DNA from: an uncultured Dorea sp.
Lineage (GTDB): Bacteria; Bacillota; Clostridia; Lachnospirales; Lachnospiraceae
Direction of reading: 5' to 3'
Assembly (NCBI GenBank): GCA_910584615.1
Contig: CAJUAM010000007.1
Location: 36,939 to 100,938 of the forward strand
Length of the DNA stretch: 64,000 nucleotides
Part shown: one piece after another, positions 27,216 through 37,068 of the stretch
Position numbering within the stretch: position 1 is the stretch's first letter
How the letters are laid out: every line of letters begins with the position of its first letter
Translations under genes and position numbers: made by a program
The notes under the pieces: model-generated
What the model was told of the DNA's origin: nothing
Database searches by the model: none
What the model saw: the letters and a program-made list of their open reading frames with translations, nothing else

Positions 27216-28145
27216 ATGATAAAAAATATTGGTGTCATTGGAGCAGGCTCTGTGGGAAGTGTCCTTATTTCCCACCTTTTTCCTGCATATCCTGATAATT
27301 TTTTTCTGTTGGCAACCGGAAACCGTGCAGAACGGATGAGAAAAAACGGGCTTTCTATTAACGACCGCACATTAAAGCCTATCATATATTCTGACAAGTC
27401 ACAGAATATTTTTCTTGACCTTCTGATCGTCGCGGTAAAAAGCTATAGTCTCGAATCTGTGATCAAAGATATCCGGCCGCTGATCCAGAAAGAGACCATC
27501 ATCCTGCCGCTTCTTAATGGTATCACGGCAACGGAAAGACTCAAATCCTACTTTCCGGACAACCGTGTACTTTATGGAGTCATGATCCGGACAGACGCAC
27601 ACCGGACCGGACATAAAGTATATTATACTACCCCTGGTGAGGTGCAGCTTGGTTATGCTTATAATAATCCAGTAAGCCATGAAGTAACGCAAGTATGCAA
27701 TTGTCTCAGAAATGCAGGATTGAACGCGAATATCTATGAAGATATGAAACGTATCCAGTGGCGCAAATGGATGCTGAACACCGGAGGTTCCCAGGCTGCT
27801 GTTGAAATCGGAGTGGAATGCGGTTATTTTGAACAGGTAGATGAAATCGTAGAAATCATAAGACTTTGCATTGATGAGATCGTAGAACTTGCCAAAGCAG
27901 AGAAAGTCAATATAACGACTAAGGATCGGGACGATATCATTGAGTTTCTTCTCGGTTATCCTGCCCATAAAAAGATGTCCATGCTGCAGGATGTGGAAGC
28001 CGGACGTCCCATTGAAATTGAAGAATACGCCGGAACAGTTATCCGGCTTGGCGAGAAGCATAAAATCCCAACTCCCGCCAACCGGTTAATTTATCTTTCT
28101 ATTGCTGCAAAAAAGAAGGTTTCTGAATTAAAGAAACATCTGTAA
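27216..28145 (+). CDS. Ketopantoate reductase (PanE/ApbA) family oxidoreductase
   Basis: A 309-residue NAD(P)-dependent reductase: IGVIGAGSVGSVLISHL Rossmann loop, VAVKSYSLESV, an RIQWRKWMLNTGG block with the family lysine, and the all-helical C-terminal domain. PanE makes pantoate for CoA, but the family is broad and this gene sits next to a CapK-like ligase rather than panB/panC. It may therefore reduce another 2-keto acid. The second ATG (27216) is favoured: AAAGGGG is too close to the one at 27210. Confidence 0.85.
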   Translation: MIKNIGVIGAGSVGSVLISHLFPAYPDNFFLLATGNRAERMRKNGLSINDRTLKPIIYSDKSQNIFLDLLIVAVKSYSLESVIKDIRPLIQKETIILPLLNGITATERLKSYFPDNRVLYGVMIRTDAHRTGHKVYYTTPGEVQLGYAYNNPVSHEVTQVCNCLRNAGLNANIYEDMKRIQWRKWMLNTGGSQAAVEIGVECGYFEQVDEIVEIIRLCIDEIVELAKAEKVNITTKDRDDIIEFLLGYPAHKKMSMLQDVEAGRPIEIEEYAGTVIRLGEKHKIPTPANRLIYLSIAAKKKVSELKKHL

Positions 28146-28157
28146 GCCTCAAAAACT

Positions 28158-28859
28158 CTAATGACACCCTCTTTTTTTACAAAGCTTTTTCGCTGTGGGA
28201 TCTGTCGGATCCCACTTATGCCATTTGGGGAGCTTTCCCACCTTCGGCTTTCCAAGAGGCCCTGGATTGGAACTGTTATAGATAATCACCTTTGTTTTCC
28301 GTTTGCAATTATCATAAATCCACTTCGCATCTCCTGCTCTCATACGTATGCATCCATGAGATGCTGTCGTTCCCAATTTATTATACGCACTGACATTTAA
28401 AGTATTATTCTTTGTCCTTCCATACATAACCGAATGGAACAGAATCCTCCCTTTGATACGGGTACTCCATTGTCCGTAAGTATTTCCCATGAGAGCGCGC
28501 CAACGGTATTTCGAAGGAGTTTTTGCTGTTGTAATGGGTGTTGCTTTGCCTGTTGAACATGTGAATGCTTTTACAGGAATGATATATCCTCTTTTCCCGT
28601 CCTTCGCGTACACCGTCACGCAATTTTTCTTCTTATTGACTTTAATGACATAAGAAGACTGCTTTCCGATAATTTTGCTCACATCCTTCACAAGCTTTCC
28701 CTTTTTGTCATAATACAACTTATATCCTTTGACATATCTCCATCCAGCTTTAGAACTTTTCGTTTGACTTTTATCAGCTGCAAATGCATTGACCGGCAAA
28801 AGTACTGCTAATAAAACTGCCAATAATAATCCCAGTCCTCTTTTTCCTAATAGCTTCAT
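28158..28859 (-). CDS. L,D-transpeptidase (YkuD family)
   Basis: A 233-residue secreted protein. Signal peptide about 1-27 (ends FAADK). The YkuD domain has LFHSVMYG and the catalytic ASHGCIRMRAGDAKW block (His and Cys of SHGC-R). The enzyme makes 3-3 peptidoglycan cross-links or attaches proteins to the wall. It is the last gene of the teichoic-acid operon, 18 bases after the M15 peptidase gene. TAGGAGGGG precedes the ATG. It converges on the PanE-like gene, 12 bases away. Confidence 0.94.
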   Translation of the reverse strand: MKLLGKRGLGLLLAVLLAVLLPVNAFAADKSQTKSSKAGWRYVKGYKLYYDKKGKLVKDVSKIIGKQSSYVIKVNKKKNCVTVYAKDGKRGYIIPVKAFTCSTGKATPITTAKTPSKYRWRALMGNTYGQWSTRIKGRILFHSVMYGRTKNNTLNVSAYNKLGTTASHGCIRMRAGDAKWIYDNCKRKTKVIIYNSSNPGPLGKPKVGKLPKWHKWDPTDPTAKKLCKKRGCH

Positions 28860-28877
28860 TATGAGATTCCCCTCCTA

Positions 28878-30935
28878 TTAGTGATTCGTATATGTAAAAT
28901 GCATATAGTCTTTGGATGATTTCCAATTGCCGCCCCAATAAAATCCTTGTTTTTTCCAGATGGCTACTACTTCAGGAGTTATAGAATACGGATCCACCCC
29001 CGGACTGTATTCACCCTCTGTCACTCCGATCATCGGATTGGAATTCCAATTGAGATCTACAACACATCCATAACTGTGATGTGAGCGGTTCTTTCCCGAC
29101 GACATATTTCTCCAGTTGTATGTATCCGTATCCTCCGCTCTCACCGGAAAACCGATCGCATACATTTCCTGAAAAGCTTTCATAAACTTCTTTGCTAAAT
29201 CTTTATGCACCCGAAGCTGCGTTGTGCTCGGCACACCCTCTTCATCCTTGATAGGAACTGTAATTGTCACAAGGTATTTTTCCATCTCTGCTTTCTTTGT
29301 GGGAACACCTTTAGGAAACAGCGTATACAGTCTTTGTCCTTCGGAAAATGACTCCTTCTTTACCGCCGAAAATTTTCCGTAATATGTCTTACCACCAGAC
29401 TTACGATAAGCTCTCACTTTAAAATAATGCGCGACACCTTTTTTCAGTTTCTTTGCTGTATATGAAACTCTTCCTGATCCTTTCACTTTTCCCGCATAGA
29501 CATAAGTCCCATTTTTTTCCGTACTTTTATAAATCTCATACCCTTGAGCTCCGGTTGTCATTTTCCATGTGACCTTTGCCGTAGTCTCCGATAAACATTT
29601 TGCTGACTTGATTGTAACCGCACTTAATTTTCTCTTTTCGTTCACTACAGCAGACCATGAACTATATTCCTGTTTTGTCTGCGTCCTTTTTTTTACTTTT
29701 ACTTTAACCTTCCTGAAAGCACGTACTTTATAATAATATGTTTTTCCAAATTTTGCCGTCTTATCGGAATAACTTACCTTTGAACCTGATCTGCAGGTAT
29801 ATATTTTCTTAAATTTCCCTTTCTTCGATGTACTGCGGTATACAACATACCCTGAAGCATCCTTTATCTTCTTCCATTTCAAATTGATTTTTGAATAGCT
29901 TGATGTTGCTTTTACTACAGGCGTTCCAAACTTGATCTTAAACTTTACCGTTCTTGACCCGTTAAAATTACCGGTACCATTGATACGTATGCTTGCAGTT
30001 CCCATCTTTTTATTATTGGAATAAGTAAGCTTATAATCTTTCCCGGATGCAAGCTTCTTTCCCTGATACGACACTGTTACTTTCGGCTTCACCTGTTTCC
30101 CGGTATAATCAGCCGTTTTTGGCGCTTGTACTTCACACTTTTTGATATCTGCCGGAGTGATCTTAAATTTTACAGTTTTAGTACCTGTAAAAGTATCTTC
30201 CTCCATGGCATTTGTTTCTTCCTGCTGCACACTTTGTGTTGTATCTCTTCCTTTAATAATGATCGAAGCTATGCCTGTTTTAATATTATCCCGATATTCT
30301 GCTGTATAACAGTCAGCGTCAATAACCTTCTCCGGCACTTCAGATGCCGGTGAAGAATCCTTCAAAGGATCTGGTTTAGCTACCAGTTCTATCTCAGGTT
30401 TGATCTGTGAACCGGTATAAACATACTCTGTCTGTCCGTTCTTAAAACGTGCCTCTATGTTGTCAGAGCTCAGATCATACTCTCTCGGACCATCTGTCTG
30501 TGCTGCCGTCAGACTCATATCTTTTTTGGAACTGTCATCTTGATCTTTGTCTGCCTCCTCACGTTCCAAAGGCCTGTCTGTTTGATCCAAAACTTTATCT
30601 TTGGTCTCATCCGATGGCTTACCACTCTCATCCGGAGTAACTCCTTCTGTTTTCTGGCTGTCCTCAGTTGTCTGAGTGTCCTCAGCTTTCTGTCCATCCT
30701 CTGTCAGAACCTCCGATTTTTCATCCGTTTCATCAGTCACAGTCTCGTTACTGCTCTCATCTTTTGTATCCGCTTCTTGCTCTTCAGGTTCCTGCTTCTG
30801 ATTTTCCTTGACAGGCATATACTGCCCGCTCCCATCAAGATCCGCTCCTGCCTCCGTTGCTGATACCGGCAGAGACGTGAGTACCAGCATTAAACTGATC
30901 AGAATAAGACCCGCTTTTCTTCTTTTCATCTGCAT
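28878..30935 (-). CDS. VanY-like M15 D,D-carboxypeptidase with Ig-like and Fn3 modules
   Basis: A 685-residue secreted protein. Signal peptide about 1-25; acidic Glu/Asp/Thr spacer to about 165. Two copies of a bacterial beta module follow (the second: TGKQVKPKVTVSYQGKKL, NNKKMGTASIRINGTGNF), then two Fn3-like modules. A C-terminal M15 peptidase domain ends the protein: SHHSYGCVVDLN carries zinc ligands His and Asp, and DYMHFTY the last His. It likely trims the terminal D-Ala of peptidoglycan stem peptides. The start at 30935 is chosen because it gives a clean signal peptide; AAAAGGAA is somewhat distant. Confidence 0.88.
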   Translation of the reverse strand: MQMKRRKAGLILISLMLVLTSLPVSATEAGADLDGSGQYMPVKENQKQEPEEQEADTKDESSNETVTDETDEKSEVLTEDGQKAEDTQTTEDSQKTEGVTPDESGKPSDETKDKVLDQTDRPLEREEADKDQDDSSKKDMSLTAAQTDGPREYDLSSDNIEARFKNGQTEYVYTGSQIKPEIELVAKPDPLKDSSPASEVPEKVIDADCYTAEYRDNIKTGIASIIIKGRDTTQSVQQEETNAMEEDTFTGTKTVKFKITPADIKKCEVQAPKTADYTGKQVKPKVTVSYQGKKLASGKDYKLTYSNNKKMGTASIRINGTGNFNGSRTVKFKIKFGTPVVKATSSYSKINLKWKKIKDASGYVVYRSTSKKGKFKKIYTCRSGSKVSYSDKTAKFGKTYYYKVRAFRKVKVKVKKRTQTKQEYSSWSAVVNEKRKLSAVTIKSAKCLSETTAKVTWKMTTGAQGYEIYKSTEKNGTYVYAGKVKGSGRVSYTAKKLKKGVAHYFKVRAYRKSGGKTYYGKFSAVKKESFSEGQRLYTLFPKGVPTKKAEMEKYLVTITVPIKDEEGVPSTTQLRVHKDLAKKFMKAFQEMYAIGFPVRAEDTDTYNWRNMSSGKNRSHHSYGCVVDLNWNSNPMIGVTEGEYSPGVDPYSITPEVVAIWKKQGFYWGGNWKSSKDYMHFTYTNH

Positions 30936-30966
30936 GGTAGTTTTTATTCCTTTTCTGCTACGACTT

Positions 30967-32667
30967 TTATCTTTTTCTTCCTCTTTTATTTCCCTTAAGT
31001 AAGATCTCATTGATCGCTTTATCCGAAGCATGCCCATCATAATTAGAGAAGTTCTCTTCTACAAACTGGTAAATCTTTTCAATCTCATAATCTTTATTTT
31101 TAAGAGCATCCATCAATTCGTCAAATGTATCACAGATCTTACCCGGCGCACATTCTTTCACACTTCTGTGAACACCTCTTGACAACTCATAAAGCTCCCT
31201 GTCCGGCGTATAGAATAAAACCGGCCGCTTCATCAGGGAATACTCAAAATAATTAGAAGAATAATCTGTGATCAATATATCAGTTACATAATACAACTCA
31301 TTGATATTCGAATAGGATGCAAAATCAATGATCCTGTCCTGATATTCCTCTGGTATCTGAATCGGCTTCTTAACAACAAATGGATGCATCTTTACAAGGA
31401 AAACATATTCATCCCCGCAGAACTCATAAATTCTGTCTAAGTCCAGCCAAGAGTAATTATAATGGGCAGATTTTTGTCCTCCTCCCCGGAACGTAGGGGC
31501 AAACAGAATAATCTTCTTGTCTTTGAAGGCAGGATATTCCTGGTAGAATCCTGTCTTAAAGTCACGGATCGTATTCTCGTCAAGGAAGCCGTCAAGTCTT
31601 GGCATACCTACCGGCAGAAATGCTTCTTCTTCGATTCCGAATACTTCGGAATACACTTTCACAAGCTTTTTTGAACCAACCAGCACATAGTCATACTTTT
31701 TATGGCAAGCACCCGCCGGGAACGGTGTTCCCCGCTTTCCAAAACGACTGTATCCAACAGATTTAAAACCAACTCCGGCATGCCATACCTGTATCAGCTT
31801 CGTCTCCTTCCTCAGATTCAAAAAGCCAAATACCGGAACATAATCATCTACAAAAATATAATCCTGCTGTGCAAGCTTAAAGATTAAATTCGCCCAGCTT
31901 AAAGCACTCATATGGGTCCCCACCGCTTTTCTAAACGAATAGCTGATATGAAACTTCTTATCCAGTCCTCTCTCATGCAGCCGCTGGTCGATAAACTTCA
32001 GATTTCCCCACAGATAATCCTTTGTCTCGCTCATAAGCAGGACATTTTTCCCCCGCTTCGGAAAAACATGGGACCAGAACACATAAAAAAGTCTCATGAG
32101 AATAATCGCCATATACATGTACATACGCTTAAACTTGCCTTTGAATGTCAATGCCTCCTGTACATAGCGGCGCTTTTTCCAATGTTTGTTTTTTATCATA
32201 AAATATGTGTTGATGTAAAAGCAAAGATACTTCCCTTCTTCCATTGATGAACTGAAAGATATATTATACGCGTACTTCCCTCCGCCATATCGGAAGATAC
32301 GCGAATATTCGTCAAAGTGATACGCCACTTCATGGGAAGCATGGCATACAAAGTCTCCCTCTTTTGTAGCCGCGACAATTCTCCAACGTCCGTTATCCAA
32401 AAACTGTCTTACTTTCATGGCCGCGATATTCCATGTAAAATGGTAGATTCCGTTTTCGTGCTCTTCATATTTCACCGGAAATGCATCTTTGATACCTTTT
32501 CCTATACTTTCTAACCGGAATTTTACTTTCCCTTCATAATCGGTCTTAACATCAATAGAAAGGAAAATCCTCTCCCATTCTACCTTTGTAACTTCAAAAA
32601 CAAATTCCTTCTCCTCAGTGTCATTGTTCTCCATGGCATCTATGTTTTCCATATTCTCCATCGTCAT
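30967..32667 (-). CDS. CDP-glycerol glycerophosphotransferase family protein (566 aa)
   Basis: A TagF/TagB-family enzyme (PF04464 type). A beta-rich N-terminal region of about 170 residues precedes the GT-B-like domain. Visible family motifs are QVWHAGVGFKSVGYSRFGKRG, LFAPTFRGGGQKS, LVKMHPFV and ILITDYSSNYFEYSLMKRP. These enzymes transfer glycerol-phosphate or ribitol-phosphate from a CDP donor to a teichoic acid chain. Directly downstream of tagD. Two ATGs at 32667 and 32661 are possible. It is the longest of three such genes in this operon. Confidence 0.9.
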   Translation of the reverse strand: MTMENMENIDAMENNDTEEKEFVFEVTKVEWERIFLSIDVKTDYEGKVKFRLESIGKGIKDAFPVKYEEHENGIYHFTWNIAAMKVRQFLDNGRWRIVAATKEGDFVCHASHEVAYHFDEYSRIFRYGGGKYAYNISFSSSMEEGKYLCFYINTYFMIKNKHWKKRRYVQEALTFKGKFKRMYMYMAIILMRLFYVFWSHVFPKRGKNVLLMSETKDYLWGNLKFIDQRLHERGLDKKFHISYSFRKAVGTHMSALSWANLIFKLAQQDYIFVDDYVPVFGFLNLRKETKLIQVWHAGVGFKSVGYSRFGKRGTPFPAGACHKKYDYVLVGSKKLVKVYSEVFGIEEEAFLPVGMPRLDGFLDENTIRDFKTGFYQEYPAFKDKKIILFAPTFRGGGQKSAHYNYSWLDLDRIYEFCGDEYVFLVKMHPFVVKKPIQIPEEYQDRIIDFASYSNINELYYVTDILITDYSSNYFEYSLMKRPVLFYTPDRELYELSRGVHRSVKECAPGKICDTFDELMDALKNKDYEIEKIYQFVEENFSNYDGHASDKAINEILLKGNKRGRKR

Positions 32668-32706
32668 AATCCTCTTCTCTCCTCAACATTTACGGGTTGC
32701 CATACA

Positions 32707-33123
32707 TTATTTTGAATAAAGATTACTCTCCGGTAAATTCAGCTCTTTTTTTATTTTTGTTGTAGATATTCCTGACGTTCTGTCAAGATAAACAACTTCG
32801 CAAAAATCTCTGAGATTTTCAAATTTTTCATGGCCGGTCCAGTCACTTCCCATAACTACCGTATCTACATGGTACTTTCTCACGTCGTCTCTCTTCTGGT
32901 CCCAGTCATTCTCAGGGATCACTAAATCTACATATCGTATTGCCTCAAGCATTTCTTTTCTGGCAGTATAATTATGATATGCTTTTTTCCCTTTAATTTC
33001 ATTAAATTCTTCTGTAGATATTGCAACGATAAGATAATCTCCCAGCGCTTTAGCCCTCTTTAATAATCGGATATGACCATAATGAAGCAAATCGTATGTT
33101 CCATAAGTCAAAATACGTTTCAT
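32707..33123 (-). CDS. tagD: Glycerol-3-phosphate cytidylyltransferase TagD
   Basis: A 138-residue nucleotidyltransferase: TYGTYDLLHYGHIRLLKRAK contains the HxGH motif, and RTSGISTTKIKKEL holds the RTxGISTT motif diagnostic for TagD/GCT. It makes CDP-glycerol for poly(glycerol phosphate). It lies between two CDP-glycerol transferase genes. Length is typical (about 130 residues). Confidence 0.96.
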   Translation of the reverse strand: MKRILTYGTYDLLHYGHIRLLKRAKALGDYLIVAISTEEFNEIKGKKAYHNYTARKEMLEAIRYVDLVIPENDWDQKRDDVRKYHVDTVVMGSDWTGHEKFENLRDFCEVVYLDRTSGISTTKIKKELNLPESNLYSK

Positions 33124-33180
33124 GATCCCTCTCCTCCTGATACTCTCTTAATTAGATTTTTCTTTGGTCCTTATAATTGT

Positions 33181-34527
33181 TTATTTCTTATTTTCAATCA
33201 GCGCAAGTATTCTTTCCGAAGAATGACCGTCACAGCTGCACATAAACTTATTCTTGAAATCAATGACTTCCTGTTTATCAAAGCGTTCTTCAATATTCTT
33301 AATATAATCTAACATTTCTTCATTTGTCCTGCACAGTGGTCCCGGCGTTATCTCATTGAATTCATAATACAATCCCCTGGCATCAATATAATCCTCAAGA
33401 TCATATACGAAAAACAACATTGGTCTTTCAAACAGCGAATACTCAAACACAACCGATGAATAATCTGAGATACAGATATCCGCAACTGTCATAAGTTCAT
33501 TAATATTCATGCCGTGTCCCCGCGTCATGTCAAACGCAAATGTCTCGTTGTATATTTCCGGTATCTCCGGAAGATTCTTTACTGACGGATGATGCTTCAA
33601 TATCAATATATATTCATCTCCCAGCTCTTTCGCAAACGCCTCAATATCTAATACATCCGGCGTCGTGCAGGTTTCAACATTTCCCCGGAAAGTCGGTGCG
33701 TAAAGAATCACTTTCTTATCTTTTGCATGCGGGATTTTCTCATACAATTTATTATAACTGCGGTCAATGAATTCCTTATCAAAAAATTCATCCGTCCTGC
33801 TTATGCCTGTCGGAACAATAATACCAGAATCTTTTTCTATACCCATAGATTCCTCAAATATCCATGAAAGCTCCGGACTTGCTATCGTAACATAAGAATA
33901 ATTGGTATTGACCGGATACTCTTTATGGGATTTGGCACTTTTACCAAAACTCTTATCTATCGTGCTAAGTCCTACCTTTTTAAATACTCCGCAGCCGTGC
34001 CATAATTGAACATATTTTGTCTCCGGACGAAGTTTCAGATGTCCCATCAGATCATTGGCAGTACAGATAAAGATTGCTTCTGCAGTAGCAGCTTCCCTGA
34101 TATAATCTTTCGCGTTTTTATAATACTGTTCATCAGATACTGCCCGGACTTTCAATACAAATGTCTTCACCTCATAATCCGTATGTTCCTTTATGTATTT
34201 TCTCATATACTTAAGGCTTATAGATAACTTAGCCCCGCGTTCCATAAATACAACCTTATGCTCCACAGGCTTTCGGGATTCTTCCTCATAGATTTTCGGA
34301 AAAAACTCTTTGACAAATATGCTTTTTAGTTCTCCCGCATACGCCTTTTCCCTGTCCTTTTCAGAATACTTTTCCTGCAGACGTGAATGGAGCAGTGCCA
34401 TGATCTGCTCATTTTCCAACCTGGATTTCTCTTCTTTCATTCTATCCATCTTACGCTTTTTATATATTTGATAAGTTCCATGAACCCCATGGACTGTAAG
34501 ATTGTGTACTACTGCTTTAATATTCAT
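33181..34527 (-). CDS. CDP-glycerol glycerophosphotransferase family protein (448 aa)
   Basis: A TagF/TagB-family protein with QLWHGCGVFKKVGLSTIDK, LYAPTFRGNVETC, ILKHHPSV and ICISDYSSVVFEYSLFERP. The N-terminal 80 residues are basic and helical, a likely membrane-surface contact. It could be a primase or polymerase for a (glycerol/ribitol)-phosphate chain; the family motifs do not separate the two. It lies 14 bases downstream of tagH and 57 bases upstream of tagD. Confidence 0.9.
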   Translation of the reverse strand: MNIKAVVHNLTVHGVHGTYQIYKKRKMDRMKEEKSRLENEQIMALLHSRLQEKYSEKDREKAYAGELKSIFVKEFFPKIYEEESRKPVEHKVVFMERGAKLSISLKYMRKYIKEHTDYEVKTFVLKVRAVSDEQYYKNAKDYIREAATAEAIFICTANDLMGHLKLRPETKYVQLWHGCGVFKKVGLSTIDKSFGKSAKSHKEYPVNTNYSYVTIASPELSWIFEESMGIEKDSGIIVPTGISRTDEFFDKEFIDRSYNKLYEKIPHAKDKKVILYAPTFRGNVETCTTPDVLDIEAFAKELGDEYILILKHHPSVKNLPEIPEIYNETFAFDMTRGHGMNINELMTVADICISDYSSVVFEYSLFERPMLFFVYDLEDYIDARGLYYEFNEITPGPLCRTNEEMLDYIKNIEERFDKQEVIDFKNKFMCSCDGHSSERILALIENKK

Positions 34528-34541
34528 TTTATCCTCCTGTT

Positions 34542-35360
34542 TTATCCAAAAATCCGGTCTATCAGACTTACTTTTTTATTCTTAATAATTCTTTCTTTAA
34601 ATTTTTCGTCTCGTTCTGCCCTTTTTTCTGCCTTCTTCAGCGTATTATAATGCTCTATATATGCTGCATAATGATCACAAACTTGTTCGATCCCCCCAAA
34701 TTCTTTCATCTTACCGCCTTCCAACCACATAGCAGAGTCACAGAATTCTCTGACCTGCGGAAGTGAATGGGATATGAAGATGATCGTCTTGCCTTCTTCT
34801 TTCAGTTCATTCATCCTGCCCAGACACTTTTGGGCAAAACCTTTATCTCCTACTGACAAAGCCTCATCAATGATAAGAATATCCGGATCCAGACACAGAT
34901 TAATTGAAAAACCAAGTCTGGACTTCATACCGCTTGAATATTTCTTTACCGGCTGATATAAAAAATCACCGATTTCAGAAAATTCAATTACACCTGCTGT
35001 AATCTCCTTTACTTTTTTCTTCGTAAGCCCTAAAAGCGCGCCCTTTAACTCGATATTCTCAAGTCCGGTAAGCTCCTTGTTAAGCCCTGTATTGATAGCC
35101 ACAAGCGCCTGCTCTCCATTTACAATGATCTCCCCTTCATCCGGAGAAGCGATACCTGACAAGACAAGCGCCATTGTAGATTTTCCGGATCCGTTCGTCC
35201 CAAGGATCCCAAGGACCTGCCCTTTCCTCACCTCAAAAGAAATATCTTTCAGCGCATAAAAATATTGTGTTTTCTGATCTTTAGTAACCTCCTTATCTTT
35301 CCTCTTTAGTTTGTAAATTTTTGATACATTTTTAAACTGTATCGCCATTTCTCTTTCCAT
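34542..35360 (-). CDS. tagH: Teichoic acid ABC exporter, ATP-binding protein TagH
   Basis: A 272-residue ABC ATPase: GTNGSGKST Walker A, KYSSGMKSRLGFSI signature and DPDILIIDEALSVGD Walker B. This matches the TagH/RfbB/Wzt subfamily that exports finished teichoic acid or O-antigen. The long C-terminal extension of Bacillus TagH is missing; only a basic helical tail of about 40 residues remains. The partner permease TagG lies 97 bases upstream. AGAGGATAT precedes the ATG. Confidence 0.92.
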   Translation of the reverse strand: MEREMAIQFKNVSKIYKLKRKDKEVTKDQKTQYFYALKDISFEVRKGQVLGILGTNGSGKSTMALVLSGIASPDEGEIIVNGEQALVAINTGLNKELTGLENIELKGALLGLTKKKVKEITAGVIEFSEIGDFLYQPVKKYSSGMKSRLGFSINLCLDPDILIIDEALSVGDKGFAQKCLGRMNELKEEGKTIIFISHSLPQVREFCDSAMWLEGGKMKEFGGIEQVCDHYAAYIEHYNTLKKAEKRAERDEKFKERIIKNKKVSLIDRIFG

Positions 35361-35457
35361 CTTATATCCTCTTTTATATGAATATTATTTTATGATATCC
35401 GCAGATTGTTCCACGCTTTTAGCTCCCTCAATCAAAAAACATCCAGCTCCCAAGATA

Positions 35458-36264
35458 TTAGATCATATCTATGAACCTTGTCTTAAATTTATACATCATA
35501 TAGCTTCCAAAGAAAAACAGCACAAGAGTAATTCCCCAGAACCACATCATAGACCAGCTGTATGCCGCAAATCCCTGATGATAGAAAAAGCAGTCTCTAT
35601 ATCCCTGAACAAGATAATAAATCGGGTTACACATAACAATTTTTGAAAGCCTTCCATGTCCCAGTCTTTCAATATCCCATAAAATCGGCGTAAGATAAAG
35701 AAGCAGACGCATACATGCCAATATAAACTTCCTTGTGTCTCTTGCCAGCATATTAAGTACAGAAGTCGTAAGCGATAATGATACAGAAAAAATGATCGCG
35801 CAAAACAAATAATAAATAAGTCCCAGCCAGTATACATCCGGCAGGTATCCCTGATTCACAAAAATAATGAGCATAACAATAAACAGGCAAAAATGATCGA
35901 ACAACTTTTCAAGGACCACCGTCATCGGCAGGATACTGACAGGAAATTTCATCTTTGTAATCACATTTACTTTTTTATAGACAGAATTACATCCATCCGT
36001 AATACACGGACTCACAAAGAACCACACGACCATCCCGCCAAGCATCCACACAATATAAGGAATTCCATCAACATCCTTTCTATTAAATACATATCCGAAT
36101 ACAAACCAGTAAGTCAGTACCTGTATTGCCGGATTCGCAAAATTCCAAAATACACCCAGCTTACTCTCGCGCATATCTGCAAGGAGCTCATATTTTGAAA
36201 TTGACATGATTCTATGAAAGTTTTGATAATTTTCACTCAAAACATATTTTGCACTCGTAAACAC
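35458..36264 (-). CDS. tagG: Teichoic acid ABC exporter, permease TagG
   Basis: A 268-residue ABC-2 type permease with about six helices. Family traits: DMRESKLGVFWNFANPAIQVLTYWFVFGYVF, MVVWFFVSPCITDGCNSV and a C-terminal CNPIYYLVQGYRDCFFY. It forms the export channel with TagH. Translation starts at GTG (36262-36264), with GGAGG seven bases upstream; no ATG fits better. Confidence 0.93.
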   Translation of the reverse strand: MFTSAKYVLSENYQNFHRIMSISKYELLADMRESKLGVFWNFANPAIQVLTYWFVFGYVFNRKDVDGIPYIVWMLGGMVVWFFVSPCITDGCNSVYKKVNVITKMKFPVSILPMTVVLEKLFDHFCLFIVMLIIFVNQGYLPDVYWLGLIYYLFCAIIFSVSLSLTTSVLNMLARDTRKFILACMRLLLYLTPILWDIERLGHGRLSKIVMCNPIYYLVQGYRDCFFYHQGFAAYSWSMMWFWGITLVLFFFGSYMMYKFKTRFIDMI

Positions 36265-36306
36265 CCTGTTTCCTCCTCGGTTTACACAATTGTAGGTTGA
36301 AATATG

Positions 36307-37068
36307 TTACTTTTTCAGTCTGATCGGTACTTCTCTTGTGCCAAATCCAAATATCTGTTCTGTCTCCCGATACTGGATCATAGCGCGGAAAGTATAAAGA
36401 TCTTCCGGTGTTGTAACTTTGATATTTCCTCTCGGTCCTTCCACAAGTGTCACATTCTTTCCAAGCTTTTTCATCATAGAGCAGGTATCCACCACTCCCT
36501 CATACTTCGGATTATCCTTCCGCATAAGAGCGTGTGCCTCCAGAACATCCCCGAGTCTGAAACACTGCGGTGCCTGTGCTGTATAAAAATTCGCTCTCGG
36601 CGGTATCTCATCAATATTCTGACCATCACAGCAGATCACCGGTGTCTCATAAAGGGGTGTACACGTAATAGCAGTCCCGTTCTTCCTGACACACATCAGA
36701 TCTTCATCAATCAATTCTTTCGTGATACACGGACGGACCCCGTCATGAATCAGTACTATCGAATCCGGCGTATTATGTTCCCTGGCTGCCTGAAGGGCAT
36801 TGTAGATAGAGTCCAGTCCGCTCACGCCGCCCGGCACAATCTTTACCACCTTTGAAATCATATGGCGCTGCACCAGCTTCTGAAGCTTGCGGATATAATC
36901 CTCTTTACACGATACATAGATTTCATCTATATCCGGATGCTCTTCAAAAACATCCAGCGTGTGTATAATGATGGGTTTTCCATTTACTTCAATAAACTGT
37001 TTCGGAAGACCAGAACCCATCCTCGCTCCTACTCCCCCCGCAAAAATAATCGCAACATTCTTACTCAT
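36307..37068 (-). CDS. IspD/TarI-like cytidylyltransferase
   Basis: A 253-residue IspD-family enzyme: IFAGGVGARMGSGLPKQF nucleotide loop, VLIHDGVRPC with its metal Asp, and GNIKVTTPEDL. Homologues make CDP-methylerythritol (IspD) or CDP-ribitol (TarI). Location inside a teichoic-acid operon favours a polyol-phosphate substrate such as ribitol-5-phosphate. The usual TarJ alcohol dehydrogenase is absent, but the next gene upstream is a dehydrogenase-fold SDR. The ATG at 37068 overlaps the SDR gene by 8 bases; AAGGGG lies at good distance. Confidence 0.85.
   Translation of the reverse strand: MSKNVAIIFAGGVGARMGSGLPKQFIEVNGKPIIIHTLDVFEEHPDIDEIYVSCKEDYIRKLQKLVQRHMISKVVKIVPGGVSGLDSIYNALQAAREHNTPDSIVLIHDGVRPCITKELIDEDLMCVRKNGTAITCTPLYETPVICCDGQNIDEIPPRANFYTAQAPQCFRLGDVLEAHALMRKDNPKYEGVVDTCSMMKKLGKNVTLVEGPRGNIKVTTPEDLYTFRAMIQYRETEQIFGFGTREVPIRLKK

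Noticed and set aside
27399..28061. 220-codon minus-strand frame
   Set aside because: Antisense of the PanE-like gene; the latter has a clear Rossmann motif and context.
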